64,000 nt of DNA. Source: Actinomadura nitritigenes (GTDB lineage: Bacteria; Actinomycetota; Actinomycetes; Streptosporangiales; Streptosporangiaceae). The stretch covers positions 62,001 through 126,000 of the forward strand of contig NZ_JAGEOK010000002.1 of the NCBI RefSeq assembly GCF_017573545.1, written 5' to 3'. Below, piece after piece: positions 36,591-44,151 of this stretch. The notes below the pieces were generated by a model that saw only the letters and a list, made by a program, of their open reading frames with translations, did not search any database and had not been told where the DNA came from. Every line of letters begins with the position of its first letter. Positions within the stretch are counted from its first letter, which is position 1. Made by a program: the position numbers and the translations under genes.

Positions 36591-37739
36591 ATGAACGAGA
36601 AGTCCATCGGGATGTCGGCCACCCGCATCCCCGCCCTGGTCGGGTCGGCCCGCCTCAGCCGTCCCCACGTCCCGTACCAGAAGGTGGGCCCGACGCCCCT
36701 CCCGGAATTCGACATGCCGTACCGGGCGCGCGTGAACCCGCACCGGGGAAGGGCGCGGAAGAACGTCATCGCCTGGTGCGCCGCCATGGGGATGCTCGCG
36801 CCGCTCCCCCGGCATCCCGTCCCGCTCTGGACGGCCGAGAAGCTCGCCGGGTTCGACTTCGCGGTCTGCTCGGCGTCCATCGACCCCGACTCCGCGCCCG
36901 AGTCCCTCGACCTCGCCACCCAGTGGCTGGCGTGGGGCACCTTCGGCGACGACTACTTCCCCGCCGTCTTCAACCGCGACCGCGACTTCGCCGGCGCGAA
37001 ACGGTTCTGCTCGCGCATCCCCGCGTTCATGCCGCTGGACTGCGGCCCCACGCCCGTCCCCGAGAACCCCTTCGAGACCGGCCTCATCGATCTCTGGCAC
37101 CGCACCGCGTCCCCCATGAACGGCCGGGGCCGCCGGGAGTTCCGCGCCGCCGTCGAGCACATGGTGGACAGCTGGCTGTGGGAACTGCACAACCAGCTCC
37201 AGTCCCGCATTCCCGACCCCGTCGACTACATCGAGATGCGCCGCCGCACCTTCGGGTCCGAACTCACGATGGCCCTGACGCGCATCGGCCTCTTCCGCGA
37301 GATCCCCGCCGAGGTCCTCGCCACCCGCACCCTCCAGGAGATCGACGCGTCCGCGATGGACTGCGCGTGCCTCCTCAACGACGTCTTCTCCTACCAGAAG
37401 GAGATCGAGTACGACGGCGAGCTGAGCAACGGCGTCCTCGCCGTGCAGCATTTCCTCGACTGCGGGCGCGACGAGGCGATCCCCATCGTCAACGACCTCA
37501 TGGCGTCCCGCCGCCGCCAGTTCGAGCGGCTCGCCACCGCCGAACTCCCGGCCCTGGCCGCCGACATGGGTCTCGACGGCGACACCCGCGCCGCCCTCGA
37601 CGCCTACGTCTCGGAGCTCCGCGACTGGATGGCCGGCATCCTCACGTGGCACCGCGAGACCGCCCGCTACGACCAGCGCGAACCCGTCCGCCCGCCGAAG
37701 GCCGCCGCCCTCCGCCTCGGCCCGACCACCATCGGCTGA
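36591..37739 (+). CDS. geoA: Geosmin synthase C-terminal half, separate ORF
   Basis: The 382-residue protein begins MNEKSIGMSATRIPAL, a shortened version of the interdomain linker, then VPYQKVGPTPLPEFDMPY. The terpene cyclase-like domain has FGDDYFPAVF (~residue 120), IPDPVDYIEMRRRTFGSEL and NDVFSYQKEIEYDGE (~263). In bifunctional enzymes this domain converts germacradienol to geosmin with release of acetone. ATG 36591 directly follows TAA of the upstream ORF and lacks its own ribosome site. Translation therefore probably depends on termination-reinitiation or stop readthrough. Motifs are intact and there is no sign of decay. Confidence 0.93.
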   Translation: MNEKSIGMSATRIPALVGSARLSRPHVPYQKVGPTPLPEFDMPYRARVNPHRGRARKNVIAWCAAMGMLAPLPRHPVPLWTAEKLAGFDFAVCSASIDPDSAPESLDLATQWLAWGTFGDDYFPAVFNRDRDFAGAKRFCSRIPAFMPLDCGPTPVPENPFETGLIDLWHRTASPMNGRGRREFRAAVEHMVDSWLWELHNQLQSRIPDPVDYIEMRRRTFGSELTMALTRIGLFREIPAEVLATRTLQEIDASAMDCACLLNDVFSYQKEIEYDGELSNGVLAVQHFLDCGRDEAIPIVNDLMASRRRQFERLATAELPALAADMGLDGDTRAALDAYVSELRDWMAGILTWHRETARYDQREPVRPPKAAALRLGPTTIG

Positions 37740-37802
37740 CCGTCGCCGCGCGGACGGCCGCTCTCCCACCGCCGCCGGCCGGACCCGGTGGGCGGTGCGC
37801 CG

Positions 37803-38180
37803 TCAGCCGGCGCCGTCTCCGTCCAGTGCGGCGACGGCCTCGGTGCGGGTGATGGTGCGGGTGAGCAGGGCGCGGGCCTCGGCGATCTCGGCGGCGCGGC
37901 GGTCGAGCTCCTCAAGCCGATCGTGCAGCACCTCCAGCGTGCCGGGGCACGGGCGCAGCGCGTCGACGCCCGCGGCGCAGGGCAGGAGGCGCGCGATCGA
38001 CCGCGTCGGCAGGCCGGCGGCGAGGAGCGCCCGGATCCGGGCCACCGTCAGCTCGGCGTCGTCGCCGTACTCGCGGTAGCCGTTGGCGCGGCGGCGCGAC
38101 TCCAGCAGGCCCTGGTCCTCGTAGTAGCGGATCAGCCGCTCGCTCACCCCGGTGCGCCGGGACAGCTCCCCGATCAGCAC
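37803..38180 (-). CDS. MerR-family transcriptional regulator
   Basis: The 125-residue protein has the MerR winged helix (LIGELSRRTGVSERLIRYYEDQGLL, YREYGDDAELTVARIRALLAAGL) and a C-terminal coiled coil (VLHDRLEELDRRAAEIAEAR). The effector domain is minimal, with a Cys at each of two positions (PCAAG and PCPGT) that might bind metal or sense redox. GTG at 38180 starts the gene and lies within the first of four 17-bp repeats. It is divergent from the amidohydrolase gene, its likely target. Confidence 0.9.
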   Translation of the reverse strand: MLIGELSRRTGVSERLIRYYEDQGLLESRRRANGYREYGDDAELTVARIRALLAAGLPTRSIARLLPCAAGVDALRPCPGTLEVLHDRLEELDRRAAEIAEARALLTRTITRTEAVAALDGDGAG

Positions 38181-38240
38181 GGCTCTCCCATCAGCGCGCT
38201 CCTGCCATCAGCACGGCTTCCCGATCAGCACGGGCGGCCT
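38173..38240. repeat. Four tandem 17-bp repeats spanning the merR start
   Basis: Four head-to-tail 17-bp units beginning ATCAGCACGG or ATCAGCGCGC start at 38173, 38190, 38207 and 38224. Units 1, 3 and 4 share ATCAGCACGG exactly. On the minus strand each gives GTGCTGAT or a near variant, and the actual merR start GTG-CTG-ATC is unit 1. The MerR operator-like site follows directly. Confidence 0.85.
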
Positions 38241-38246
38241 TCTCGG

Positions 38247-38269
38247 CTTGACCTTCCAACGGTGTCAAG
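38247..38269. promoter_or_regulatory. MerR-type operator/promoter element
   Basis: CTTGAC at 38247-38252 and GTCAAG at 38264-38269 form an inverted repeat separated by 11 bp. This resembles the CTTGACC-type dyads around which MerR regulators bind and which include the -35 hexamer TTGACC. It lies 39-61 bp upstream of the amidohydrolase ATG. A clear -10 with the usual long MerR spacer is not obvious. Confidence 0.6.
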
Positions 38270-38307
38270 GAGTGACGGTGGTGCCCTATTCCGCACCGGA
38301 GGAAAAG

Positions 38308-39093
38308 ATGATCATCGATGCGCACGGGCACGTCCACGATCCCGTCGAGGACCACATCGCCCTGCTGGACGACGCCGGGGTCGACCGGGCGGTGCTGTTC
38401 GCGACCCGCCCGCATCCCGAGCGGGCCGCCGACCTGGCGTCGCTGCGCCGGGAGATGGACGTCCTGGGCAGGAGCCTCGGCGGCCGGGCGAACTCGCTCG
38501 ACTCCTACAGGGCCGCCTGGGCGGAGCACGCCGCCGCCCTCGCGGCGCGCCCGGACCGCTTCATCGGGTTCCTGTCCGTCCCGCTCGACCTGGCCGGCGA
38601 GGAGATCGCCGCGACCGTGGAACGCGACGTGGTGGGGGCCGGCCTGCACGGCATCGGCGAGCTGACGCCGCCGCCGGGCCGCGCCGACCTCGTGGAACCG
38701 GTGCTGCGGGCCGCCCGCGACCACGGCGGCCTGCCCGTCGTGGTGCACGGGTCGGCGCCCGCCACCGGGGACGACCTGGAGACGCTCGCGGGGCTCGCCC
38801 GCCGGTACCCGCGCGTCCCGCTGGTGGTGAGCCAGCTCGGCGGGGCCCACTGGATGCGCGCGATCGAGCTCGTCCGCGACACGCCGAACATGTACCTGGA
38901 GCTGTCCACCGCGCCCATCGTCTTCGCGGTGCGGGTGGCGATCGCGGAGATCCCCGACCGCACCCTGTTCGGCTCCGACGCGCCCTACGGCGATCCCGTG
39001 CTCGCGCGCCTGACCGTCGAGCGCGCCACGTCCCCCGGCGAGGTCCGCGACCGGGTCCTCGGCGGCACCCTCGCCGAGATGCTCGCCCTCTGA
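38308..39093 (+). CDS. Amidohydrolase-family (amidohydrolase 2-type) protein
   Basis: The 261-residue TIM barrel begins MIIDAHGHVHDP with the first metal-binding HxH. VVVHGSAPA (His) lies near residue 150, and LFGSDAPYGDP gives the late Asp ligand. It belongs to the decarboxylase/hydrolase group of amidohydrolases (ACMS decarboxylase-like), but the substrate cannot be assigned. ATG at 38308 has GGAGGAAAAG directly upstream. The divergent MerR and the dyad at 38247-38269 suggest inducible expression. Confidence 0.88.
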   Translation: MIIDAHGHVHDPVEDHIALLDDAGVDRAVLFATRPHPERAADLASLRREMDVLGRSLGGRANSLDSYRAAWAEHAAALAARPDRFIGFLSVPLDLAGEEIAATVERDVVGAGLHGIGELTPPPGRADLVEPVLRAARDHGGLPVVVHGSAPATGDDLETLAGLARRYPRVPLVVSQLGGAHWMRAIELVRDTPNMYLELSTAPIVFAVRVAIAEIPDRTLFGSDAPYGDPVLARLTVERATSPGEVRDRVLGGTLAEMLAL

Positions 39094-39101
39094 GGACGCG
39101 G

Positions 39102-39146
39102 ACCCGCGCCGGCGGGCGGCGCTGGTTGGGCACCGCCGGCGCGGGT
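39102..39146 (+). terminator. GC-rich hairpin after the amidohydrolase gene
   Basis: Perfect 13-bp arms ACCCGCGCCGGCG (39102-39114) and CGCCGGCGCGGGT (39134-39146) with a 19-nt loop lie 8 bp after the stop codon. No T-tract follows; it is a probable T-less terminator. Confidence 0.7.
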
Positions 39147-39218
39147 AGGGCCTGACCAGCACGAAGACACGCGTGGTGAGGACGTGGCGGCGAAGGCGCG
39201 AGTCATCCGGGGGGCGCC

Positions 39219-41354
39219 GTGCGGAGACGGTGGCGGCAGCGTGTGCGGGCCGCACGCTGGCCGGCGGGGGCGGGCATCGCGCTCTGGCGATGGCGCCGGA
39301 CGGCCCGCACGACGCAGCGGGAGCGGCTCCGGACGGGGCCGGGCTTCGACCCGGCGCGGCTCCCGCAGCGCGGCGGGGACCGGGTCCAGGGGCTGCGCCA
39401 GGGGGTCGGCCCCGTCTACCAGCGGCGCTACTCGGTCCGGATCGTCGGCAGCGACCTGGACGCGCCCGCGCTGATGGACCGGCTGCGCGCCGACGTCAAC
39501 ACCGCGTCCCCGGTCGAGTTCGCGGTCTTCGACAAGATCTCCGGGTCCTCCCCGCGGCTGGAGCTCGGCGACGAGTACGACGTCCACATGCCGGGCCCGT
39601 GGAACCTCCCGGTGCGCGTGGTGGAGCGGACGCCGCGGTCCTTCCGGCTCGCGACCCTCCAGGGGCACATCGAGGCGGGCGAGATCGAGTTCCGCGCGAA
39701 GGACACCGAGGACGGCGCGCTGCGGTTCACCATCGAGTCGTGGACGCGGAGCGGCGACCGGCTGGCGGACCTGCTCTACGACCGGGTGCGCATGGCCAAG
39801 GAGATGCAGCTCCACATGTGGACGCACTTCTGCTGCCGGGTGGCCGAGCTGGCCGGGGGGCGGCCGGCGGGGGACGTCGAGGTCCTCACCGAACGGACCG
39901 AGATCGCCGGGGACTCCTCGCGGTTCGACGGGCGCCATCTCGTCGGGCCGGTGGCCGGCGCGCTCGCCCGGGCGTTCACCGCGCTGGCGAAGGCGCGCGG
40001 CGGCCGGGCGCTGCACGCCCGCGGGCTCGTCCTCGACGCGACGCTGCGGCTGTCCGGCACGTCCCGCTTCTGGGGCGTCCCGCTGCTGGACGACACGGCG
40101 GAGCTGCGGGGCCTGGCGCGGCTGTCCCGGGCGGTCGGCCTGCCGTCCCCGTTCCCGGACGTCCTCGGGCTGGCGCTGCGATGGCGGCAGCCCGCGGACG
40201 CCGCGGACGGCGGTGAACCGGCGACCGCCGAGCTGCTGCTGGCCACGACGGGCCACGGACGGCTCGGCCGCCACCTGCTCCGCCCGGCGGCGCGATGGGG
40301 GCCCGGCTTCTACGGTTGCCTGCTGCCGTACACCGCGGGCGACCGCCACGTCCTGCTGGGCGCGGTCGCGCGGCGCCCCCTCCGGGGGGACACCGCCGCC
40401 CTGGCCCGTGCCGCCGGCGAGGGGCCGATCCGGATGGACCTGGTCGTGGCCACCGAACTCGGACCGTGGGAGCGGTTCGGGGAACTGGTCCTCACGCGGC
40501 CCGCGCGCACCGACGACCCCGTGCCGGTGCGTTTCAACCCGGCACGGCACCCGATCACGGGGCTGCGGCCCGCCGGTCCGCTCCAGCAGGTGCGGCGCCG
40601 CTCCTACGACGCCGTCCAGCAGGTCGACCTCCGCACGGGCACGGGCCTGACCCGCCGCCGGAAGGGCACCACCCAGCGCAGGGGCCCACGAGAGCACCGC
40701 CGGCTCCAGCGGCTCTTCGAGGGGCTGCCGGAGCGGCCCGTGAACTTCGAGGCCCGGGACCGGCCGGAGAACGCCGGGCCGGCCGGCTGGCACATCGACG
40801 ACCGCCGCCAGCCGCTCCCGCTGGAGCGCCCCGGCCCGCCGGAGCCGGAGGGCAGCTGGGAGATCGCGCGCCGCCTCGTCCGGGACTACGAGTTCGCCGA
40901 TCCGCGGATCATCCGGAGCGCCTACCGGTCGGGCGAGCCCGAGCCCGGCGCCGACATGCTGCTGGAGGCGAGGTTCTTCGGGCTGCGCTTCCACCTCGGC
41001 GTCCGGGTCGGCGACGTCGTCGACACGGTCGTCGAGGAGGACGGGCGGCGGGCGCGCGTGTGGGGCTGGAACTACCGGACGCTGGACGGGCACCTGGAAC
41101 GCGGCCAGATGGACCAGGAGGTCCTCAAGTGGCTCGACACCGGGGAGGTGGAGTTCCGCCTGCGCGCCTTCTCGCAGGTCGCCGGCATCCGCGATCCGGT
41201 CGTCCGGCTCGGGTTCGCCCTGTTCGGCCGCCCGACCCAGCTCGAATACCAGCGGCGGGCGTGCCTGCGCATGGCCGACCTCACCGAAGCGGCGCTCGCC
41301 GCGCGGCGCACCGCGCGGGACGCGGGGGCCGGCGTCCGGGACGCGGGCGGCTGA
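39219..41354 (+). CDS. Three-part DUF1990 fusion protein
   Basis: The 711-residue protein has two DUF1990-like modules, one near residues 70-215 (PWNLPVRVVERTPRSFRLATLQGHIEAGEIEF) and one near 545-690 (DMLLEARFFGLRFHLGVRVG, TLDGHLERGQMDQEVLKW, VRLGFALFGRPTQLEYQRR). Between them is a ~250-residue domain (GLVLDATLRLSGTSRFWGVP, LSRAVGLPSPFPDVLGLAL, LLLATTG, FYGCLLPY, ELGPWERFGELVL). This resembles small actinobacterial proteins labelled phosphodiesterase or catalase-like. Functions of all three parts are uncertain. The start is GTG at 39219; N-terminal Arg-rich sequence is low complexity. It seems monocistronic. Confidence 0.75.
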   Translation: MRRRWRQRVRAARWPAGAGIALWRWRRTARTTQRERLRTGPGFDPARLPQRGGDRVQGLRQGVGPVYQRRYSVRIVGSDLDAPALMDRLRADVNTASPVEFAVFDKISGSSPRLELGDEYDVHMPGPWNLPVRVVERTPRSFRLATLQGHIEAGEIEFRAKDTEDGALRFTIESWTRSGDRLADLLYDRVRMAKEMQLHMWTHFCCRVAELAGGRPAGDVEVLTERTEIAGDSSRFDGRHLVGPVAGALARAFTALAKARGGRALHARGLVLDATLRLSGTSRFWGVPLLDDTAELRGLARLSRAVGLPSPFPDVLGLALRWRQPADAADGGEPATAELLLATTGHGRLGRHLLRPAARWGPGFYGCLLPYTAGDRHVLLGAVARRPLRGDTAALARAAGEGPIRMDLVVATELGPWERFGELVLTRPARTDDPVPVRFNPARHPITGLRPAGPLQQVRRRSYDAVQQVDLRTGTGLTRRRKGTTQRRGPREHRRLQRLFEGLPERPVNFEARDRPENAGPAGWHIDDRRQPLPLERPGPPEPEGSWEIARRLVRDYEFADPRIIRSAYRSGEPEPGADMLLEARFFGLRFHLGVRVGDVVDTVVEEDGRRARVWGWNYRTLDGHLERGQMDQEVLKWLDTGEVEFRLRAFSQVAGIRDPVVRLGFALFGRPTQLEYQRRACLRMADLTEAALAARRTARDAGAGVRDAGG

Positions 41355-41387
41355 CGCCGGGGCCGCTCGCGGCCAGCGGGACGCGGG

Positions 41388-41915
41388 TCAGGCGGTGAGC
41401 GAGTCGCGGACGGTCATCAGCGCGAAGCCCAGGAGGTTCCGCCCCTGCCATTCGGCGGGGTTCGCGGCGCGCGGATCGTCGGCGGCGAGGCCGATGCCCC
41501 AGACGCGGTCGAGGGGGCTGGCCTCCACGAGGACGCGGGAACGGGTGGCGGCGAGGTAGTCGCGCAGCTCCGCGTTCTGGGTGAACTTCGCCCGGTTCCC
41601 GGCGACGACGATGGACGTGCGGTGGGCGGCCCAGGCGTCCTCGTCGAAGCCGCGGACGCGGCGGCCGAGGTCCTTGGCGGCGCCCGGGTGGGGCGCGGCG
41701 ACGACGGCGGCGGCCGTTTCCTCGTCGGAGAACAGCCGGGCCTTCTCGGCCATCATGTAATGCTCCGCCGTGGCATAGGTCACTCCGCCGACGGTGAAAG
41801 GCGACGGCCACCATTGGCTGAGATAGCCGGGGCCCGGCGTCCGGTGGCCCCAGAAGAACAGGTACTTCGGCGGGGTGCCCGCGTCGTGCAGGCGGATGAG
41901 CTGCTGGACGTCCAT
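41388..41915 (-). CDS. NADAR-family protein (YbiA-like N-glycosidase fold)
   Basis: The 175-residue protein has NADAR motifs: YLFFWGHRTPG, LSQWWPSPFTVGGVTYATAEHYMMAEKARLF, the central Glu/His-bearing helix, and PLDRVWGIGLAADDPRA followed by WQGRNLLGFALMTVRDSL. Members hydrolyse N-glycosidic bonds of riboflavin intermediates (YbiA) or of ADP-ribose linked to guanine in DNA. No toxin partner such as DarT is adjacent, so a housekeeping damage-control role is more likely. ATG at 41915. Confidence 0.92.
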   Translation of the reverse strand: MDVQQLIRLHDAGTPPKYLFFWGHRTPGPGYLSQWWPSPFTVGGVTYATAEHYMMAEKARLFSDEETAAAVVAAPHPGAAKDLGRRVRGFDEDAWAAHRTSIVVAGNRAKFTQNAELRDYLAATRSRVLVEASPLDRVWGIGLAADDPRAANPAEWQGRNLLGFALMTVRDSLTA

Positions 41916-42125
41916 GCCGACGATGGTGGCAGGGCCGGACCCGGGGCGCGAGCCGGTTTCGGGCGGCGGAATGCGGCACCCGGGTGGAGCGTTGTCACGG
42001 GTGCAGGCCGCGCGGTCTAGACCATTTTGCTAAACCGGGTGGGGTATCGGGGAAGATCTTCTTATTTCGGTCGGCCCGGATGCCGAGAATCACGGGCCGT
42101 CGTCAACGGGAGGACAGCAGTAGAA

Positions 42126-42260
42126 ATGGACAACGCTCTGGCGAACCCTCGTCGCACGCGGATCAACTCGTGGCCGGAGCGCCGCCCCGCGGACAGCGAC
42201 TCCGAGCGTCCTCTGGACGCCGAGGCGGCCTCCTCGGAGGACGACCTCGCCGCACGTTGA
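42126..42260 (+). CDS. 44-residue small protein of unknown function
   Basis: A short frame from ATG 42126 (GGGAGGA about 11 nt upstream) encodes MDNALANPRRTRINSWPERR, then an acidic Ser/Asp/Glu-rich tail ending EDDLAAR. It has no Cys and no hydrophobic segment. It stands alone, with a 210-bp upstream gap including the palindrome GGTCTAGACC at 42014-42023, and a classical intrinsic terminator 24 bp after the stop. That layout argues for a real, independently transcribed gene or RNA. The longer open frame from 42027 lacks a ribosome site. I do not recognise a family. Confidence 0.6.
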   Translation: MDNALANPRRTRINSWPERRPADSDSERPLDAEAASSEDDLAAR

Positions 42261-42283
42261 CCGGCCGTATATTCGGCCGCGCT

Positions 42284-42322
42284 CAGGACCCGCTCGCACA
42301 CCGAGCGGGTCCTGTTTCTTTT
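42284..42322 (+). terminator. Intrinsic terminator of the small ORF
   Basis: A perfect 13-bp stem CAGGACCCGCTCG/CGAGCGGGTCCTG with a 5-nt loop is followed by TTTCTTTT. It is the only hairpin in the window with a convincing T-tract, which implies a short, efficiently ended transcript covering the 44-codon ORF. Confidence 0.92.
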
Positions 42323-42360
42323 CACCCGGGTTCACCGACCTGCACGCCCCGCCCCCCTCC

Positions 42361-42422
42361 GTTGAGGTGCGGCGAGTCGTCGTTAGGGCCGCCGCCGCAA
42401 CGAGGACTCGCCGCAGGTCAAC
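42361..42422. terminator. Long hairpin (repeat family member C)
   Basis: Arms 42368-42384 (TGCGGCGAGTCGTCGTT) and 42399-42415 pair over 17 bp with one mismatch, and an outer GTTGA/TCAAC pair extends the stem. It lies 9 bp beyond the stop of the minus-strand CU044_5270-type gene and is shared by convergent transcripts. Confidence 0.75.
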
Positions 42423-42431
42423 GCGGGGCGG

Positions 42432-43493
42432 TCAGCGCGGGGGCTGCATGACGCGGTCGGTGATCGCGACCCGGATCTGCGCGTATCCCGACAGGACGGT
42501 CCCGTCCTTCAGCCCGGTCCCCGTCGGCGGCGTCACGCCGTTCGACGGCGCGCCCGGGGTCGGCGTGACGGTGTCGCGGTGGTCCACGAGCAGGCGCTCG
42601 CCCAGGTACCGGTACGTCCTCGGATCGAAGATCAGCTCGTGGCGGTCGCCCCGCCAGGTCTGCCCGACCGCGATGCCGCGGCGCCCGGCGGTGTCGACCG
42701 CGTTGCGGGTGACGGTGACGCCCCGGATCGTCTTCCCGGCCTCGAACAGGGCGGCGAGGGTCGTCGACCCGATGTACCCGGACCTGAGCGCGTCGCCGAG
42801 CGCGAGGAACGCCCCGACGTCGGACGGGGCGCCCGGCTTGGCGTGCCGGTACAGCCAGGCCCGCATGGCCTTGGCGTCGGCGGGCAGGCCGCCGCGCACG
42901 GCGGGCTGGTTGCGGCAGCCCTTCGGCGGGTCGGCGAGGTCGACCTTCGGCTGATGCCCGTGCGCCTTCGCGTCGGCCTCGCGGCGGTCGTAGTCGGCCG
43001 AACCCCGGCACACCCACATCCTGCCCAGGGTGTCGCCGGCGCCGGTCTCGACCACGACGCCGGGGCGCCTGCCGTCCGCGGACAGCCAGTCCTCGCGGTC
43101 GGTCCACTGCCGCGCCCCACCGCCGCGCGCGCCCGCGGGCGCCGATTGGAACGCCTTGGACCGGGTGTAGACGAACTGGTCCGGCCGGGGGTGCAGGTCG
43201 GGCTGCGCGGCGGCGGCCTGGGACGCGCGGCCGAAGACCTCGGTCGCGGCGACGTTCTCGTACCGCCCCGGTCCGTTCCGCACGGCGCCGCCGTCCCCGC
43301 CGGCGGGGACGAGGGCGACGGCCGCGGCGACACCGCCCGCGGCGAGGACGGCGCCGAGCCCGCCGTACGTCCAGCGCGGCACCGTCCGGTGCGCAGGCGC
43401 CGCGCGGCGCTCGCGCGTCTCGCGCAGAAGGTGGGCGCGGCGGGCCTCGACGTGCGGCATGTCCCGCCGGGGCGGTGGCATCAGGTCGTTCAT
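42432..43493 (-). CDS. CU044_5270-type membrane protein linked to an ECF sigma factor
   Basis: The 353-residue protein has a cytoplasmic Arg-rich N-terminus (MNDLMPPPRRDMPHVEARR), one TM helix (~45-68, GGLGAVLAAGGVAAAVALVP), and a large extracytoplasmic domain (YIGSTTLAALFEAGKTIRGV, RGIAVGQTWRGDRHELIFD, YLGERLLVDH). The ATG overlaps the stop of the upstream sigma factor gene (ATGA), so the two are coupled. This fits a regulator or sensor of that sigma factor, but no zinc anti-sigma motif is present. Family naming is from recalled pattern. Confidence 0.8.
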   Translation of the reverse strand: MNDLMPPPRRDMPHVEARRAHLLRETRERRAAPAHRTVPRWTYGGLGAVLAAGGVAAAVALVPAGGDGGAVRNGPGRYENVAATEVFGRASQAAAAQPDLHPRPDQFVYTRSKAFQSAPAGARGGGARQWTDREDWLSADGRRPGVVVETGAGDTLGRMWVCRGSADYDRREADAKAHGHQPKVDLADPPKGCRNQPAVRGGLPADAKAMRAWLYRHAKPGAPSDVGAFLALGDALRSGYIGSTTLAALFEAGKTIRGVTVTRNAVDTAGRRGIAVGQTWRGDRHELIFDPRTYRYLGERLLVDHRDTVTPTPGAPSNGVTPPTGTGLKDGTVLSGYAQIRVAITDRVMQPPR

Positions 43494-44110
43494 CGGCTCT
43501 CCTCCGCGAGGTGCGAATTGCTCTTGTTGCTCCTCTTGTGTCCGGTTGGCGGCTCGGGTTCCGCCACGAGGCCCCGCAGTCTGCCGCGGGCCCGGTTCAA
43601 CCGCGACCGCACCGTCCCCACCGGGATCCCGAGCGCCTCGGCGACCTCGGCGTAGTCCAGCTCCTCCCAGACGCACAGGATCAGCACCTCGCGGTCGCGC
43701 CGCGGCAGCCTCCCCATCGCGTCGAGGACCCGCCGCATCCGCCGCTCGGCGTCCAGCCGCGCCGCGACCTCATCGGCGTCCTCCGGCTCGGGCACCGGCG
43801 CGGGCATCCGCGCCAGGGCGTCCCGATGGCGGCGCAGGCTGCGCCGGTGGTTGTGCAGGACGTGGGTGGCGACGCCGTACAGCCAGGGCAGCAGCGAGCC
43901 GGACGGCGGGTCGACGCGGGCCCGCCGCCGCCAGGTCTCCAGGAAGACCACCGAGGTGAGGTCCTCGGCCTCCGACCAGCTCGCCGTCCGCCGGAAGCAG
44001 TGGTTGTAGACGGTGCGCGCGTGACGGTCGAAGAGCACGCCGAACGCGCGCTCGTCGCCGTCCCTCGCCCGGCGCCACAAGTCGGCGTCCGTGGGGGTAT
44101 CCGGGTTCAT
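43490..44110 (-). CDS. ECF-type RNA polymerase sigma factor
   Basis: The 206-residue protein has region 2 (DGDERAFGVLFDRHARTVYNHC, SEAEDLTSVVFLETWRRR) and region 4 (LPRRDREVLILCVWEELDYAEVAEALGIPVGTVRSRLNRAR). It is cotranscribed with the membrane protein gene downstream. This pairing with a CU044_5270-type protein is common in Streptosporangiales-like genomes. The regulon is unknown. Confidence 0.93.
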   Translation of the reverse strand: MNPDTPTDADLWRRARDGDERAFGVLFDRHARTVYNHCFRRTASWSEAEDLTSVVFLETWRRRARVDPPSGSLLPWLYGVATHVLHNHRRSLRRHRDALARMPAPVPEPEDADEVAARLDAERRMRRVLDAMGRLPRRDREVLILCVWEELDYAEVAEALGIPVGTVRSRLNRARGRLRGLVAEPEPPTGHKRSNKSNSHLAEESR

Positions 44111-44151
44111 GCCCGTCTCATGTCCGCGCGGGCGCGCGGGTTCCCTGACGG

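Noticed and set aside
38173..38240. 17-bp repeats as a plasmid origin or CRISPR array
   Set aside because: Units are head to tail with no spacers, no replication or cas genes are near, and the repeats overlap a regulator start in chromosomal context.
41388..41915. NADAR protein as part of a DarT-type toxin-antitoxin or phage defence system
   Set aside because: No ADP-ribosyltransferase or other defence gene is adjacent; stand-alone YbiA-like proteins are common.
42027..42125. N-terminal extension of the small ORF to 77 residues
   Set aside because: The extension has no ribosome site and covers the probable promoter region; ATG 42126 fits better.
42126..42260. Small ORF as a RiPP precursor
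   Set aside because: No Cys, no leader/core pattern I know, and no modification enzyme nearby; the neighbours are a NADAR protein and an ECF sigma-linked membrane protein.
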